From Bacillota bacterium (lineage in GTDB: Bacteria > Bacillota > Clostridia > Peptostreptococcales > Anaerovoracaceae): DNA of 6,953 bases. The stretch lies in NCBI GenBank assembly GCA_023394035.1, contig JAEXBK010000083.1, positions 1 to 6,953 on the forward strand. The letters run 5' to 3'. Below, piece after piece: positions 1-6,078 of the stretch. The notes under the pieces were generated by a model. That model was not told the origin of the DNA, did no database searches, and worked only from the letters and a program-made list of their open reading frames with translations. Positions within the stretch are counted from its first letter, which is position 1; every line of letters starts with the position of its first letter. Both the position numbers and the translations under genes were made by a program.

Positions 1-19
1 TCAAAAGCTGTTTCTTCAT
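1..19 (-). CDS. Start of the next gene of the pyr operon (partial, six codons)
   Basis: An ATG at 17-19 overlaps the TGA stop of pyrC (ATGA overlap) and opens a frame reading MKKQLL before the window ends. A GAGGGA ribosome binding site at 25-30, inside the pyrC coding end, lies five bases upstream. The four-base overlap plus a good binding site argues for a translationally coupled gene of the same operon. In Clostridia pyrC is commonly followed by pyrF, pyrK, pyrD or pyrE, but six residues do not allow a choice between them. Confidence 0.6.
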
Positions 20-1170
20 ATTCTTCCCTCGCCTATATCATACACCGTCTTTCCGGTGCACACGGTTTTGATGCACCTTCCGTAAAGCTCAAAGCCCTCA
101 AACGGCGTTGCGTGACCTTTTGATAAAAATTCCTTCGGATCGACTTTGTACGATGCGTTTAAGTCGAATACCGTAAACGATCCGTTTGTCTCGTTATAGC
201 TTGGAATTGCAAGCCCGAAACGCTTTCTCGGCGCTATAGCCATCAGATCTATGAGCTTATCGAGCGTTATCACATTCTGCAATACAAGCTTCGTGTATAA
301 TACTGCAAACGCCGTTTCAAGACCGACTATACCGAACGGACTCCGTGCAAGCCCTCTCGATTTTTCTTCATCGCTATGCGGCGCGTGATCCGTCGCAATC
401 ATGTCGAGCGTGCCGTCTTTGATGCCTTCTATCAGTGCTTCTTTGTCTTCTAAAGCTCTTAGAGGCGGGTTCATCTTGAATCTGCCTTCTTCCTTCAGGT
501 CGTCTTCGCACATGACGAGGTAGTGCGGTGCAGTCTCGGCTGTTACGTCAACTCCCGATTTTTTCCCCTGCCTTATCAGCTCGACGCTTTCCTTTGTTGA
601 AACATGGCAGACATGGAAGGCACAGCCCGTCTTTGCTGCAAGCTCAATGTCCCTTTCTATCTCGCGCCATTCGCTCTCGCTCGATATGCCTCGGTGTCCG
701 TTAGCCTTTGCATATCTTCCGTCATGTATATATCCGTCGTTCAAAAGCGATTCAACCTCGCAATGCGCGGCAATGACCTTGCCGAGCGATTTTGCCTTTT
801 CCATCGCCGCAAGCATCAGCCTATCATCCTGAACGCCCTTGCCGTCATCCGAAAAAGCAATCACATCCTTTGCCATCGCTTCCATATCCGCAAGCTCAAC
901 GCCTTTTTCTCCTACGGTTATGGCACCGTAAGGGTAAACATTTATCAGCGCATCGCTTTTGATTATGTCCGTCTGTATTTTCAGGTTAGCCGCATTGTCA
1001 GGCACAGGCGATAGATTAGGCATCGTGAATATATCCGTATAGCCGCCTCTTGCCGCCGCAGCGCTCCCCGTAGCTATCGTTTCTTTATAAGAAAAACCCG
1101 GCTCGCGAAGGTGCACATGCACATCACAAAAACCGGGGAATATTACATACTTTCCATTATTACCGAACAT
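16..1170 (-). CDS. pyrC: Dihydroorotase, type I (384 aa)
   Basis: Cytosolic zinc amidohydrolase that closes N-carbamoyl-L-aspartate to L-dihydroorotate, the third step of de novo pyrimidine synthesis. Visible family residues, numbered from the start at 1170, are the metal-binding HVHLREPG (H18, H20, with R22 for substrate), N52 in TMPN, the FSDDGKGV segment (D108/D109, acidic metal ligand of type I enzymes in place of carboxylated lysine), H136 in AAHCE, H189 in CHVST and the catalytic D261 in ATDHAPH. The enzyme is complete through the C-terminal strands. Only about 17 residues precede HVH, whereas many homologues have about 50-60, so the usual N-terminal beta region is nearly absent; I recall this short form from other Clostridia. 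The start at 1170 is chosen because it has an AAAGGA site seven bases upstream; an in-frame ATG at 1230 lies inside the promoter -10 box. First gene of a leftward operon, overlapped by the next gene. Confidence 0.96.
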   Translation of the reverse strand: MFGNNGKYVIFPGFCDVHVHLREPGFSYKETIATGSAAAARGGYTDIFTMPNLSPVPDNAANLKIQTDIIKSDALINVYPYGAITVGEKGVELADMEAMAKDVIAFSDDGKGVQDDRLMLAAMEKAKSLGKVIAAHCEVESLLNDGYIHDGRYAKANGHRGISSESEWREIERDIELAAKTGCAFHVCHVSTKESVELIRQGKKSGVDVTAETAPHYLVMCEDDLKEEGRFKMNPPLRALEDKEALIEGIKDGTLDMIATDHAPHSDEEKSRGLARSPFGIVGLETAFAVLYTKLVLQNVITLDKLIDLMAIAPRKRFGLAIPSYNETNGSFTVFDLNASYKVDPKEFLSKGHATPFEGFELYGRCIKTVCTGKTVYDIGEGRI

Positions 1171-1177
1171 TTCTCTG

Positions 1178-1183
1178 TCCTTT
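1178..1183 (-). promoter_or_regulatory. Ribosome binding site that decides the pyrC start
   Basis: AAAGGA on the minus strand, seven bases before the ATG at 1168-1170, with a further GGAG at 1184-1187. The alternative ATG at 1228-1230 has only AT-rich sequence before it. Confidence 0.8.
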
Positions 1184-1228
1184 CTCCGAAATTGCCGATC
1201 TCTCTGTATCGTCTTAAATATCGTAAAC

Positions 1229-1257
1229 ATAATAGCATAATATCAAATTACCGTCAA
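1229..1257 (-). promoter_or_regulatory. Sigma-A promoter of pyrC
   Basis: Minus strand: -35 TTGACG (1252-1257), 17-bp spacer, -10 TATTAT (1229-1234) preceded by TGC, giving an extended -10. Transcription would begin near 1222, leaving an untranslated leader of about 50 nt. That leader is too short for the classical PyrR attenuator of Bacillus, and no terminator-type hairpin is visible in it. Confidence 0.8.
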
Positions 1258-1271
1258 ATCTATAATATAAT

Positions 1272-1300
1272 ATGACGTTTTAAGATATAGATGATATATT
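1272..1300 (+). promoter_or_regulatory. Candidate promoter of the DUF6176-like gene
   Basis: Plus strand: ATGACG (1272-1277, four of six to consensus), 17-bp spacer, TATATT (1295-1300) with a TG at 1292-1293 for an extended -10. The leader would be about 36 nt. Overlapping TATAAT strings at 1261-1271 are an alternative, but no -35 is placed for them. Confidence 0.5.
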
Positions 1301-1342
1301 AAATTCTATTATAAATCAAAAGCAGATGGAGCATAAACTTAG

Positions 1343-1687
1343 ATGAACATAGAATTAACAAGATTTCGTGTAAAGGACGGGAAATCAGCAATAGTAGATG
1401 AATGGATGCGCTTCTTAAACGAAAACATGGGCGATGTCCTGCTGACCTTAGACGGCGAAAAAATGTATGTCGAGACCATTTTCAGGGAAAAAAGTGACTG
1501 CGGGGAGTATCCGTATTGGTACTCCATACAAGGCGCAGGCGGTCGGGATGTTATGGAATCGCAATCGTGGATAGACAAAAAGCATCTCGAATATTGGAAC
1601 GATTGCATTGACGAAAACTATCAAGTCGACATTCCTGTGGAAGTTTCGATGATCCCTGCACATATCGCCGCTTTGATGAATGATTAA
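1343..1687 (+). CDS. DUF6176-like small protein of unknown function (114 aa)
   Basis: Small acidic soluble protein without signal peptide or membrane segment. From memory, its opening (IELTRF-VK-GKS, then a VDEWM-FLNENM helix), the central KMYVETIFREK strand, the WYSIQG segment and the KKHLEYW-CIDE stretch match the DUF6176 family, found as lone genes in Firmicutes and whose fold resembles dimeric alpha-beta barrel monomers. No catalytic residues are assigned. The start has GGAG at 1328-1331, 11 bases upstream, a rather long spacing, so expression is probably modest. It is transcribed away from pyrC from its own promoter and ends before a strong terminator, so it appears to be a single-gene unit; nothing in the context ties it to pyrimidine metabolism. 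Coding identity is solid; the biochemical role is unknown. Confidence 0.85.
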   Translation: MNIELTRFRVKDGKSAIVDEWMRFLNENMGDVLLTLDGEKMYVETIFREKSDCGEYPYWYSIQGAGGRDVMESQSWIDKKHLEYWNDCIDENYQVDIPVEVSMIPAHIAALMND

Positions 1688-1723
1688 GCCGAGCGACAAA
1701 TAGAATCTCTCTGCCTCTATACT

Positions 1724-1757
1724 AAGGACCCCCTCATGAACGAGGGGGTCTTTAATT
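1724..1757 (+). terminator. Rho-independent terminator after the DUF6176-like gene
   Basis: Stem GACCCCCTC (1727-1735) with GAGGGGGTC (1742-1750), six-base loop, extended by G-T and A-T pairs at the base, followed by TCTTTAATT. The stem is GC-rich and strong; the T tract is short. It separates the small gene from the transporter promoter. Confidence 0.9.
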
Positions 1758-1807
1758 ACCGCTTTATATTTGTGTTATTCGAATAAATATTTTATAAATA
1801 TTTTGTG

Positions 1808-1836
1808 TTGACATACATATTATCGCGTTGTATAAT
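1808..1836 (+). promoter_or_regulatory. Strong sigma-A promoter of the sodium symporter gene
   Basis: Perfect TTGACA (1808-1813) and perfect TATAAT (1831-1836) separated by exactly 17 bp, in an AT-rich upstream context. Transcription would start near 1843, about 30 nt before the ATG. No operator-like dyad is obvious around it, so the unit may be constitutive. Confidence 0.92.
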
Positions 1837-1871
1837 GCGCATATTATTATTTACCAACGGAGGCATTAATT

Positions 1872-3290
1872 ATGGAAAACAAAAATCAAAAAGGACAGTG
1901 GGGCAGCAAGTTCGGCTTTCTTATGGCCGCCATCGGCTCCGCAGTAGGCTTAGGCAACTTATGGGCATTCCCGTATAAAATGGGAATGGGTGGTGGCTTC
2001 GCCTTTTTCGCAATCTATATCATTTTGGTCGCACTCGTTGGTATCATTATTACTTTGGCTGAGCTATCGCTCGGCCGTAAAACAGGGAAAGGTGTCATCG
2101 CCGCATTCAGTCAGGCAGGCAGAAAGTATACCGTCATAGGCTGGCTTTCATGGCTCTCGCCGGTTTTGATACTCGGATTTTACTCCATGCTCGGCGGCTT
2201 CTGCGTCAAATATGCGGTTGCGAACTTCGGCGATATATTCGGTGCTTCATGGGGCGTTAACGGCACGGAAAGCGGTGAATTCTTTCATTCGTTTTATGTA
2301 AATCAGGCAGAAAGCGTAGCTTATACATTAGTGTTCATAGTTTTGACCACTCTTGTAGTGTGCTTTGGCGTATCAAAGGGCATCGAAAAATTCTCTACAG
2401 TCGCGATGCCGGCTTTGTTCTTCATGCTGTGCGTGATTGTAGTAAGAAGCGTGACGCTTCCGGGTGCAGGAGAAGGTCTTGCATTCGTATTCAAGCCTAA
2501 TTTTGAGGCATTCAAAGGCATGGGCTGGATCACTGTTCTTGCAAAGGCGGGCAGTCAGGTGTTCTTCTCTCTTTCTCTCGGAATGGCTATAATGGTCACA
2601 TACGGCTCATATATGCGCAAATCCGATGATTTGCAGCAGAATGCGGTTATCATTCCTATAGCGGACACCGTGATTGCGGTAATGGCAGGAGTAGCCATAA
2701 TGCCGGCAGTATTCTCGGCAGGGCTTGACCCTACGCAGGGGCCGGGGCTCCTATTTGTAACTTTGCAGACCGTATTTCAGAAAATGGGCGGCTTCGGTCC
2801 GCTATTCGGATTCATTTTCTATATGCTCGTCTTCATAGCCGCAATAACATCTTCGATTTCATTGACGGAAGCAGTTATTTCATCGGTTATGGACGGAGTT
2901 ATGGCACGCGGCAAGAAAGCAAGCCGCCTCGTCATAACCACACTCACAGGGCTTTTCGTTGCGCTCGAGGGTACGCTTGTTGCTCTTGACGGACTCGGCG
3001 AAAACGGATTCCCTAAGCTGCTCGGGCAGGGCACGCTCCTCGATTTCTTCGACCTTTTCTCGGAAGGGCTGTTCATGCCTATCGCTGCTCTTGCCACCGC
3101 ACTCATTTTCGGGTGGTTCAAGACCGGCTGGCTTGACGATGAGATCAAAGATCGCGGCTCTGCAGGAAAATGTGAATTCGGGATGAAAAAGTATTTTTAC
3201 TTCTGTCTTCGATTCGTCGTTCCGCCGGTAATGCTGCTGGTTTTGATCGGGCAGATAGATACATTCTTCGGGCTCGGACTATTCGGCTGA
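1872..3290 (+). CDS. Sodium-dependent amino-acid transporter, NSS family (472 aa)
   Basis: Inner-membrane symporter of the neurotransmitter:sodium symporter (SNF) family, with the LeuT fold, expected to import amino acids with Na+. About 11 hydrophobic helices can be placed (roughly 13-37, 41-67, 87-115, 148-166, 172-192, 219-246, 257-284, 306-340, 350-372, 392-415, 439-468), as in the 11-helix bacterial members such as MhsT rather than 12-helix LeuT. Family marks are GSAVGLGN at 22-29 (unwound helix 1, Na+ and substrate contacts), FSLSLG at 232-237 in helix 6 and ITSS at 325-328 in helix 8 (Na2 site). The usual helix 1 Arg of the outer gate (WRFPY) is Ala here (W31-A32-F33-P34-Y35), while acidic residues remain at D391 and D394 before helix 10. 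The start has GGAGG at 1859-1863, eight bases upstream. It has its own promoter and terminator. Substrate cannot be read from the sequence. Confidence 0.93.
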   Translation: MENKNQKGQWGSKFGFLMAAIGSAVGLGNLWAFPYKMGMGGGFAFFAIYIILVALVGIIITLAELSLGRKTGKGVIAAFSQAGRKYTVIGWLSWLSPVLILGFYSMLGGFCVKYAVANFGDIFGASWGVNGTESGEFFHSFYVNQAESVAYTLVFIVLTTLVVCFGVSKGIEKFSTVAMPALFFMLCVIVVRSVTLPGAGEGLAFVFKPNFEAFKGMGWITVLAKAGSQVFFSLSLGMAIMVTYGSYMRKSDDLQQNAVIIPIADTVIAVMAGVAIMPAVFSAGLDPTQGPGLLFVTLQTVFQKMGGFGPLFGFIFYMLVFIAAITSSISLTEAVISSVMDGVMARGKKASRLVITTLTGLFVALEGTLVALDGLGENGFPKLLGQGTLLDFFDLFSEGLFMPIAALATALIFGWFKTGWLDDEIKDRGSAGKCEFGMKKYFYFCLRFVVPPVMLLVLIGQIDTFFGLGLFG

Positions 3291-3313
3291 TACATTTGCG
3301 ATGTTTAGACATT

Positions 3314-3345
3314 AGAAAACCCGGACTTAATTCTCCGGGTTTTCT
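3314..3345. terminator. Bidirectional terminator between convergent units
   Basis: Twelve-base stem AGAAAACCCGGA (3314-3325) with TCCGGGTTTTCT (3334-3345) and an eight-base loop. The A-rich 5' arm and T-rich 3' arm let it work on both strands: 23 bases after the symporter stop on the plus strand and seven bases after the stop of the sigma-linked gene on the minus strand. Confidence 0.92.
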
Positions 3346-3351
3346 TTGATG

Positions 3352-4569
3352 CTACAGGCTGTATTCAGCTGCATTTATTATTCTTGCATCCTTTATATTT
3401 TCAAAAATTTCGCCGAGCATGCCTTTATTTTTTTCTCCATCATCATCGCCGGCGCCTCTGACATCTATCTTTGCCACATCCCGAGCAATCATATTCACAG
3501 CTTCTTCCTGCTCCTTACTGCATCTTATAAGTGCGCAGTCGCTTATTTTGATCATGTCCTCAATCTCCTGAGCCGTAAGGTCTTCACTAAGATTTACGCA
3601 CGCACAGTCTTCTACGCAAATCCCGCCCGGATGTTTTTTGAGCATACTTTTGCCGATCTTTGTGAAAGGTTTGTCTGTTATATAGCATACCGATGTATCT
3701 CTTACCTTGAGCTCGCCGTATATTGCTCCGAGTTTATCAAAGTCATCACACAGATCGCCATTAAGCGATATTCTGCCCGTACAGTTCAGATATTCGAGTG
3801 CTAAAAGCGAGCTTCTCTCTTCTATCGACATGTCGCCTGACACGAAAAGCTTTTTCCCGTATTCTTTTATAACATAATCATTCAGCTCAAGGTCATTATC
3901 CACTCTAACCGTTCCGTCAGGAACTTTTACGATCTCCGTTTCTTCATCTATATGCGGGATAAGCTTTGGTAGCAAGCTCTCTACCATTATTATTTTGCCG
4001 GAGGAGAATGTGAGATTTTTTTCCGACAGCTTATCTGTATCTATTGTATTGTCGAGGAAAAACATCATGCCCGGAGCATGGTAACGCTTGCTTCCTGCAC
4101 GCATAATGAAAAGATCGTCTATTTCGGTATTGCTCTTTATGAGAGTTGCGCCGTCAGGATAATATAACGTCTTGCCGTTTACGCTTAAGTTAGGCAGCTT
4201 GCCCTTAAAGCTGTTTGGCATGATCGCCTTACCGTTCAGTAGTATTTTGTAGTAGCTCGAAGCTGCCTCAAGGCTTCCATTTTCGAAGGTCAGCACACCG
4301 TTTACTATCAGAAATACCTTTTCTCCAAACGACTCCGCGCCGATCTCATGTCTGCCGTTAATCTTTGTTAAAGAAACACCTATACTTTCCGGAATATATA
4401 CTATTGATGCAGCGTTAATCTCTACATTATGTTTTGCAAGCAGCTCCTTTGAACGATCTCCCGTCACAACTAAAGCCGCATTAATGGTAACGCTTTCATA
4501 TGCTGCAAGAGTTTCCTCCGTCACATTTCTCGTGTCGCAGCTCGCTACGTTGATAACCATTTTTTTCAT
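3352..4569 (-). CDS. Unrecognised soluble repeat protein coupled to an ECF-like sigma factor (405 aa)
   Basis: I do not recognise this protein. No signal peptide or membrane helix is visible, so it should be cytosolic. Loosely repeated units of the form hydrophobic strand, G/N turn, strand, polar helix, strand with LNG, can be seen near residues 32-62, 86-120, 170-203 and 241-275; the clearest pair is VNGVLTFE...ILLNGKAIM against VSGDMSIE...ISLNGDLC, suggesting a beta-solenoid or LRR-like scaffold. Eight of nine cysteines (263, 274, 295, 318, 322, 324, 345, 350) sit in the last third, including CVEDCAC. An acidic linker (GDDDGEK near 374) leads to a short amphipathic tail. The start is nine bases after the sigma stop with AGGAGG five bases upstream, so the pair is co-translated. 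It lacks the HxxxCxxC motif of zinc anti-sigma factors. A role as sigma regulator or partner is inferred from context only. Confidence 0.85.
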   Translation of the reverse strand: MKKMVINVASCDTRNVTEETLAAYESVTINAALVVTGDRSKELLAKHNVEINAASIVYIPESIGVSLTKINGRHEIGAESFGEKVFLIVNGVLTFENGSLEAASSYYKILLNGKAIMPNSFKGKLPNLSVNGKTLYYPDGATLIKSNTEIDDLFIMRAGSKRYHAPGMMFFLDNTIDTDKLSEKNLTFSSGKIIMVESLLPKLIPHIDEETEIVKVPDGTVRVDNDLELNDYVIKEYGKKLFVSGDMSIEERSSLLALEYLNCTGRISLNGDLCDDFDKLGAIYGELKVRDTSVCYITDKPFTKIGKSMLKKHPGGICVEDCACVNLSEDLTAQEIEDMIKISDCALIRCSKEQEEAVNMIARDVAKIDVRGAGDDDGEKNKGMLGEIFENIKDARIINAAEYSL

Positions 4570-4581
4570 GACAACCTCCTA
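4570..4581 (-). promoter_or_regulatory. Shine-Dalgarno overlapping the sigma stop codon
   Basis: On the minus strand TAG (4579-4581), the sigma stop, shares bases with AGGAGG (4575-4580), which lies five bases before the ATG of the downstream gene. A ribosome finishing the sigma factor ends on the initiation site of its neighbour, the usual layout for translational coupling and matched output. Confidence 0.85.
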
Positions 4582-5037
4582 CCTTTCGGCTAATTCCTCT
4601 TTTAGGATTTTCCTCGCTCTGCTGAGCATCGCTCTTATCCCCGATGCGGAAACGCCGTACTCTTTTGCTATTTCAACTGAAGTGAACCCCTGAAAATATC
4701 TTTTTATAAAGATTTGCGACAGATCGGGAGGCAACCCCGAAAGCACCATGGCGGTATCAATTCGGTCAAAGCCGCCGTCTTCCGAGTCATCAAAAGTCGC
4801 TGCATATTTTCTTTCCGTATCTGCCCGTCTGCATCTGTCAAAGAACAGATTGCGCGCAACCTTGTACAGCCACGCCCTTTGCTGCCTTTTACCCAGCTCT
4901 TCAAGAGTATCAAGATTGGATAGAGCTTTTAGAAAGGTCTCCTGCACAAGATCCTCCGAATCGTTTATATTACCGCACATAGAAAAACAGTATGCAGAAA
5001 GTTCGCTTCTATATTCGGTATATAATTCATTTATCAT
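4579..5037 (-). CDS. ECF-like sigma-70 family RNA polymerase sigma factor (152 aa)
   Basis: Directs RNA polymerase to an alternative set of promoters. Region 2 spans about 1-72 with the core-binding and -10 recognition helices (DSEDLVQETFLKA at 26-38 and AWLYKVARNLFFDRCRR at 55-71). A short acidic linker (DDSEDGG) follows, then region 4 at about 100-150 with the helix-turn-helix EIAKEYGVSASGIRAMLSRARK at 122-143 for -35 recognition. Region 3 is absent and the length fits the ECF group. The start at 5037 is chosen because AAAGGAGG (5043-5050) lies five bases upstream and the protein then begins exactly at region 2; an upstream in-frame ATG at 5148 would add 37 basic residues unlike the family. 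It is followed nine bases later by the unrecognised 405-residue gene. No membrane anti-sigma gene is adjacent within the window, so the signal it answers to is unknown. Confidence 0.92.
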   Translation of the reverse strand: MINELYTEYRSELSAYCFSMCGNINDSEDLVQETFLKALSNLDTLEELGKRQQRAWLYKVARNLFFDRCRRADTERKYAATFDDSEDGGFDRIDTAMVLSGLPPDLSQIFIKRYFQGFTSVEIAKEYGVSASGIRAMLSRARKILKEELAER

Positions 5038-5064
5038 TCGCTCCTCCTTTCTTGCCGCTTCACT

Positions 5065-5093
5065 ATTATAACGTTTAGGAGAGGTCAAGCGTT
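5065..5093 (-). promoter_or_regulatory. Candidate promoter of the sigma operon
   Basis: Minus strand shows TATAAT at 5065-5070, but the nearest -35-like box, TTGACC (5083-5088), is only 12 bp away, too close for sigma-A. Read instead as an ECF promoter, AAAAC (AAC at 5091-5093) and CGT (5071-5073) are 17 bp apart, resembling the AAC-N16/17-CGT layout of autoregulated ECF sigma genes. Both readings are imperfect. Confidence 0.35.
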
Positions 5094-5164
5094 TTGGTTT
5101 TTGAAAAAAATTGATAAGGTAATTTCTATTAAGTACCGTAATTTTCAAGTAAGCGCAATATAAT

Positions 5165-5198
5165 TAAAACCCCGAAAACATAGATTTTCGGGGTTTTA
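5165..5198 (-). terminator. Rho-independent terminator after rpsI
   Basis: Stem AAAACCCCGAAAA (5166-5178) with TTTTCGGGGTTTT (5185-5197), six-base loop, extended by a T-A pair. It lies 37 bases after the rpsI stop and insulates the sigma operon from ribosomal-protein transcription. Its symmetry would let it act on the plus strand too, though no rightward gene is present there. Confidence 0.92.
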
Positions 5199-5234
5199 TA
5201 ATACTGTTGATATTCTGTCTTAAAGAAAATCGTA

Positions 5235-5630
5235 TTAACGCTTTGAGAACTGGGAAGCTCTTCTGGCCTTCTTTAGACCGTATTTCTTTCTTTCCTTCAT
5301 TCTCGGGTCTCTCGTCAAGAAGCCTGCTGCCTTGAGTAAAGGCTTGTATGCTTCTTTGTCTGCGAGACAAAGTGCTCTTGAGATACCATGTCTGAGAGCG
5401 CCTGCCTGACCTGTAAATCCGCCGCCCTTAACTGTAGCGATCAGATCGAATTTGCCTTCGCATCCTGCGACAGCAAACGGTCTTTCGATTTCTCTCTTAA
5501 CCATGTCCATTCCGAAGAATTCGTCAAGACCCTTCTTGTTTATCGTGATCTTACCGGTTCCGGGAATCAGTCTGACTCTTGCAACAGAAGCTTTTCTTCT
5601 GCCTGTAGCGATATATTGCATTTTTGCCAT
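5235..5630 (-). CDS. rpsI: 30S ribosomal protein S9 (131 aa)
   Basis: Small-subunit ribosomal protein of the 30S head whose C-terminal tail reaches the P-site tRNA. Recognised by the opening YIATGRRKASVARVRL, the FFG and VKGGGFTGQAGALRHGISRAL segments (the S9 signature region), the LTRDPRMKERKKYG stretch and the invariant Ser-Lys-Arg C-terminus. Length matches the family (about 130). The start at 5630 gives MAKMQYIATGRRK, with GGGAGGA upstream at normal distance; initiation at the fourth codon (Met) is possible but less well spaced. It follows rplM after 19 bases in the order conserved across nearly all bacteria, and is followed by a strong terminator. Confidence 0.98.
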   Translation of the reverse strand: MAKMQYIATGRRKASVARVRLIPGTGKITINKKGLDEFFGMDMVKREIERPFAVAGCEGKFDLIATVKGGGFTGQAGALRHGISRALCLADKEAYKPLLKAAGFLTRDPRMKERKKYGLKKARRASQFSKR

Positions 5631-5649
5631 TGTCTATTCCTCCCTTCTC

Positions 5650-6078
5650 CTAAAAATCCAGTACTTCAGGCTTCTGAGCCGCATGATTGTGCTCAGGACC
5701 TGCATAAACTTTAAGTTTCTTGAACATCTGTCTTCCGAGTCTGCCGTCAGGGAGCATTCCCTTTACAGCGTGTCTGATAATTTCTTCAGGTTTCTTTGCC
5801 TGAAGCTTATCAAACGTGATCTCGCGGAGTCCGCCAGGATAGCCTGTATGTCTCTTGTAGATCTTCTCTTTTCTCTTTTTGCCTGTTACTTCAACCTTTT
5901 CGGCGTTGATTACGATGACATAATCTCCGCAGTCAACGTGTGGAGTGTAGATAGGCTTTCTCTTTCCTCTCAGAACCATTGCAATCTCTGCTGCAAGGCG
6001 TCCAAGAGTTTTGCCTTCGGCATCGACGACATACCACTTATGGTCGACTTCTGCCGGTTTAGCAATGAATGATTTCAT
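5650..6078 (-). CDS. rplM: 50S ribosomal protein L13 (142 aa)
   Basis: Early-assembling large-subunit ribosomal protein that binds 23S rRNA. Family features include WYVVDAEGKTLGRLAAEIA near the N-terminus, YTPHVDCGDYVIVINAEKV, the HTGYPGGLRE loop and the signature GMLPDGRLGRQMFKKLKVYAG-EHNHAAQKP near the C-terminus. Length equals the usual 142-148. The start at 6078 (MKSFIAKP) has AAAGGA at 6086-6091, seven bases upstream. An earlier in-frame ATG at 6156 would lie within the structured leader and add 26 residues foreign to L13, so it is rejected. First gene of the rplM-rpsI operon; the long structured leader suggests feedback control by a ribosomal protein, as is known for L13 leaders in other Firmicutes. 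Confidence 0.98.
   Translation of the reverse strand: MKSFIAKPAEVDHKWYVVDAEGKTLGRLAAEIAMVLRGKRKPIYTPHVDCGDYVIVINAEKVEVTGKKRKEKIYKRHTGYPGGLREITFDKLQAKKPEEIIRHAVKGMLPDGRLGRQMFKKLKVYAGPEHNHAAQKPEVLDF

Noticed and set aside
604..1014. Plus-strand open frame of 136 codons inside pyrC
   Set aside because: It is antisense to a clearly conserved dihydroorotase and has no family resemblance or ribosome binding site; its length reflects codon bias of the real gene.
2819..3148. Minus-strand open frame inside the sodium symporter gene
   Set aside because: Antisense to conserved transmembrane helices, Ser/Pro-rich shadow translation.
3346..3804. Plus-strand open frame opposite the 3' end of the sigma-linked gene
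   Set aside because: It begins at the edge of the bidirectional terminator with no ribosome binding site and reads against a coupled two-gene operon.
5065..5088. TTGACC and TATAAT as a sigma-A promoter for the sigma operon
   Set aside because: The spacer is only 12 bp, outside the usual 16-18.
5038..5148. Longer N-terminus for the sigma factor, starting at 5148
   Set aside because: No ribosome binding site there, the extra residues do not resemble a sigma domain, and the candidate promoter lies within it. The start at 5037 has AAAGGAGG at ideal spacing.
5452..6072. Long plus-strand open frame (206 codons) opposite rpsI and rplM
   Set aside because: It spans two ribosomal protein genes and their spacer in antisense; the translation is low-complexity Leu/Ser/Cys rich, typical of a shadow frame.
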